From JAIOQA01 sp035493675 (GTDB lineage: Bacteria > Myxococcota_A > Polyangia > Haliangiales > Haliangiaceae), in assembly GCA_035493675.1 (NCBI GenBank), contig DATJIA010000013.1:1-64000 (forward strand): 64,000 bases of DNA, read 5' to 3'. Under the pieces are notes generated by a model that saw only the letters and a list, made by a program, of their open reading frames with translations, made no database searches and was not told the origin of the DNA. Shown piece after piece: positions 60,992-64,000 of this stretch (positions are counted from its first letter, which is position 1; every line of letters starts with the position of its first letter). Both the position numbers and the translations under genes were made by a program.

Positions 60992-62221
60992 TCAGTGGAT
61001 GAGATACAGCAAGGGGAAGAGGAAGATCCAGATCAGGTCGACGAGGTGCCAGTACAAGGCCGAGTAGTCGACCGGACCGAAGTAGTCCTCGGAGAAGTGC
61101 CCCTTGATCGACCGGATCAAGAGCCAGACGAAGACGAAGATGCCGAACAGCACGTGCAGACCGTGCAGGCCGGTCATCGCGAAGTAGATCGAGAAGAACA
61201 TGTTGGTGTGCGGCGGCGGCGGCCGCGACTCCAACTCCTCGACCTCTTCCTCGTCGGTGACGACGTGCGGCGGCGCGACCAGCTTCGAGCCGAGCACGAC
61301 CGGCTCGTGCGCCTCCGCGAACGGATCGGCCGCGGCGACCGGCGCCGGCGCCTTGTTGCACTCGACGTCGACGCCCCACTCGTTGCCGCGCTCTTCGCTC
61401 TCGTTCTTGAGGATCTCGATCGCGCCCGGGCCGGCGGGGCAGACGTTGTGATTGATCTGGAGGATGTAGCAGGGCGCGTTCTTCGCGTGCGCCTCGCCGT
61501 TCGCCTCCTTCTCCATCTCGCACGCCTCGAGCTCCTTGCGGCCCTTCTCGCTCTTGCGCGACTCGTCCGCGTACTGGACCTCGTCGACCGTGCACTGGGC
61601 CTGGATGCCCGGCGTCTTCGGATCGCGATCGTAGTCGCCCTTCTCGAGGCAGCCCGCCTTCGGGCCGCCGATCGCGTCGGGACCGCCGTTCGGATCCCAG
61701 ACGACCGAGGACACGTGGCCCTCGCACTTCTTCATCTTGGTGAGCAGCGGCGTCTCGTTCGGGGTCGCGCACGGATCGAAGCGCTTGCCCCACAGCTCGC
61801 CCATGTGGAACTTGTGCGAGTACTCGATGTACTTGATGCTCAAGAATCCGAACGCGCACACGATCGTGATGACGATGCAGAGGATCAGGCCTTTCCTCTG
61901 ATTGAGCTGTGCGCAGCGCACCGCCCACGCCGCCGACAGCGACGACGCGATCAGCACGCCGGTGTTGATCGCGCCCCACTTCACCGCGAGGTAGTGGTGC
62001 GCGTACTCGTAGATCTCGCCGTGATGCGCCCGGTACAGGATGTACATCACGAAGAGGCCGGAGAAGAACAACACCTCCTGGACGAGGAAGAACCAGATGC
62101 CGAGCTTGCCGGCGTCGAACTGGTGCCGCGCGTCGTCGTAGTGGTGCTGGATCCACGGCGAGCCGTGGTGGCCGTGACCGTGATCGTCGTCGTGGCTGTG
62201 CTCGTGCTCCGCTTCGCTCAT
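60992..62221 (-). CDS. ctaE: Cytochrome c oxidase subunit III with large Cys-rich insertion
   Basis: A 409-residue, five-helix subunit III (helices near residues 40-63, 82-102, 111-137, 341-371 and 390-409). The normal family landmarks are present: GIWFFLVQEVLFFSGLFVMY near the start and TGLHGLHVLFGIFVF after the insertion. Between helix 3 and helix 4, about residues 141-338 form an extra domain with eight cysteines (151, 166, 191, 210, 234, 251, 261, 288), which would be periplasmic by the normal topology. It has no CxxCH. Its start is separated from the ctaD stop by one base. Confidence 0.92.
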   Translation of the reverse strand: MSEAEHEHSHDDDHGHGHHGSPWIQHHYDDARHQFDAGKLGIWFFLVQEVLFFSGLFVMYILYRAHHGEIYEYAHHYLAVKWGAINTGVLIASSLSAAWAVRCAQLNQRKGLILCIVITIVCAFGFLSIKYIEYSHKFHMGELWGKRFDPCATPNETPLLTKMKKCEGHVSSVVWDPNGGPDAIGGPKAGCLEKGDYDRDPKTPGIQAQCTVDEVQYADESRKSEKGRKELEACEMEKEANGEAHAKNAPCYILQINHNVCPAGPGAIEILKNESEERGNEWGVDVECNKAPAPVAAADPFAEAHEPVVLGSKLVAPPHVVTDEEEVEELESRPPPPHTNMFFSIYFAMTGLHGLHVLFGIFVFVWLLIRSIKGHFSEDYFGPVDYSALYWHLVDLIWIFLFPLLYLIH

Positions 62222-62222
62222 C

Positions 62223-63896
<1,674 letters not shown>

Positions 63897-63910
63897 GATC
63901 TTCTCGCCTC

Positions 63911-64000
63911 CTACTTGAGGCTCTTGATGTAGGCGATGAGGCCCTGGATCTCGTTCTCTTTGAGCTGGCCCTCGAACGACGGCATGCTCGGCGGATAACC
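63911..64000 (-). CDS. ctaC: Cytochrome c oxidase subunit II, C-terminal end (partial)
   Basis: The last 29 residues of a gene that continues beyond the right edge: YPPSMPSFEGQLKENEIQGL and IAYIKSLK at the end. The MPSFxGQL...LIAYIKSL pattern is the end of a c-type cytochrome domain, as in caa3-type subunit II. It could instead be a separate cytochrome c. It lies 14 bases upstream of ctaD on the same strand. Confidence 0.75.
   Translation of the reverse strand, partial: GYPPSMPSFEGQLKENEIQGLIAYIKSLK

Overview
The window is GC-rich bacterial DNA with very dense coding on both strands. Gene content suggests a Myxococcota (delta-proteobacterial) chromosome: two or three Hanks-type Ser/Thr kinases with C-terminal TPRs, an FHA-AAA+ regulator, PilZ, GspC-like and GspE_N proteins, many lipoproteins, an A2-type cytochrome oxidase, and 2-oxoacid:ferredoxin oxidoreductase. 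The assignment rests on gene content only; no rRNA is present. The first 37 bases repeat positions 353-389 exactly but in another reading phase, so the left edge may be an assembly artefact.

Layout. 1-12.8 kb: 3' part of a kinase/TPR protein, a lipoprotein paired with a 1354-residue DUF4157 (HExxH) protein, a MerR-TPR regulator, a large TPR protein, and a LysR gene divergent from an NmrA-like reductase. 13.7-15.3 kb: cdsA and uppS (envelope lipid carriers). 15.4-22.6 kb: PspA, a GspC-like PDZ protein, PilZ, a degenerate metallo-beta-lactamase-fold protein, a bifunctional penicillin-binding protein, then tatB-tatC; this is an envelope and export cluster. 22.6-32 kb: signalling genes (kinase with zinc ribbon and TPR, GspE_N protein behind a tRNA-Arg, FHA-AAA+ regulator, second kinase-TPR). 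32-36 kb: MerB-like protein and korAB. 36-43.4 kb: lipoproteins, an aspartyl-protease-like protein and a peptide ABC importer (binding protein and two permeases, no ATPase). 43.4-43.75 kb: a near-palindromic non-coding element. 43.75-48 kb: exbB-exbD and a large PHP-type lipoprotein. 48-53 kb: receiver-only response regulator, YggX, a PLP enzyme, SCP2-like protein, anti-sigma-like protein, small secreted protein and 2,4-dienoyl-CoA-reductase-like SDR. 53-60.4 kb: a secreted metalloprotease-like protein, PLD-like protein, and ECF sigma/FecR pair. 60.6-64 kb: terminal oxidase operon on the minus strand (ctaC end, ctaD, ctaE, ctaF).

Two dispersed palindromic repeat families occur between and inside genes. 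No CRISPR array, transposase, integrase or phage gene was seen. The most unusual items are the eight-cysteine insertion in cytochrome oxidase subunit III, the DUF4157-lipoprotein pair, the AAA+ regulator with altered GAFTGA and Walker B motifs, the zinc-ligand-less MBL protein between PilZ and PBP genes, and the 43.4 kb palindrome.
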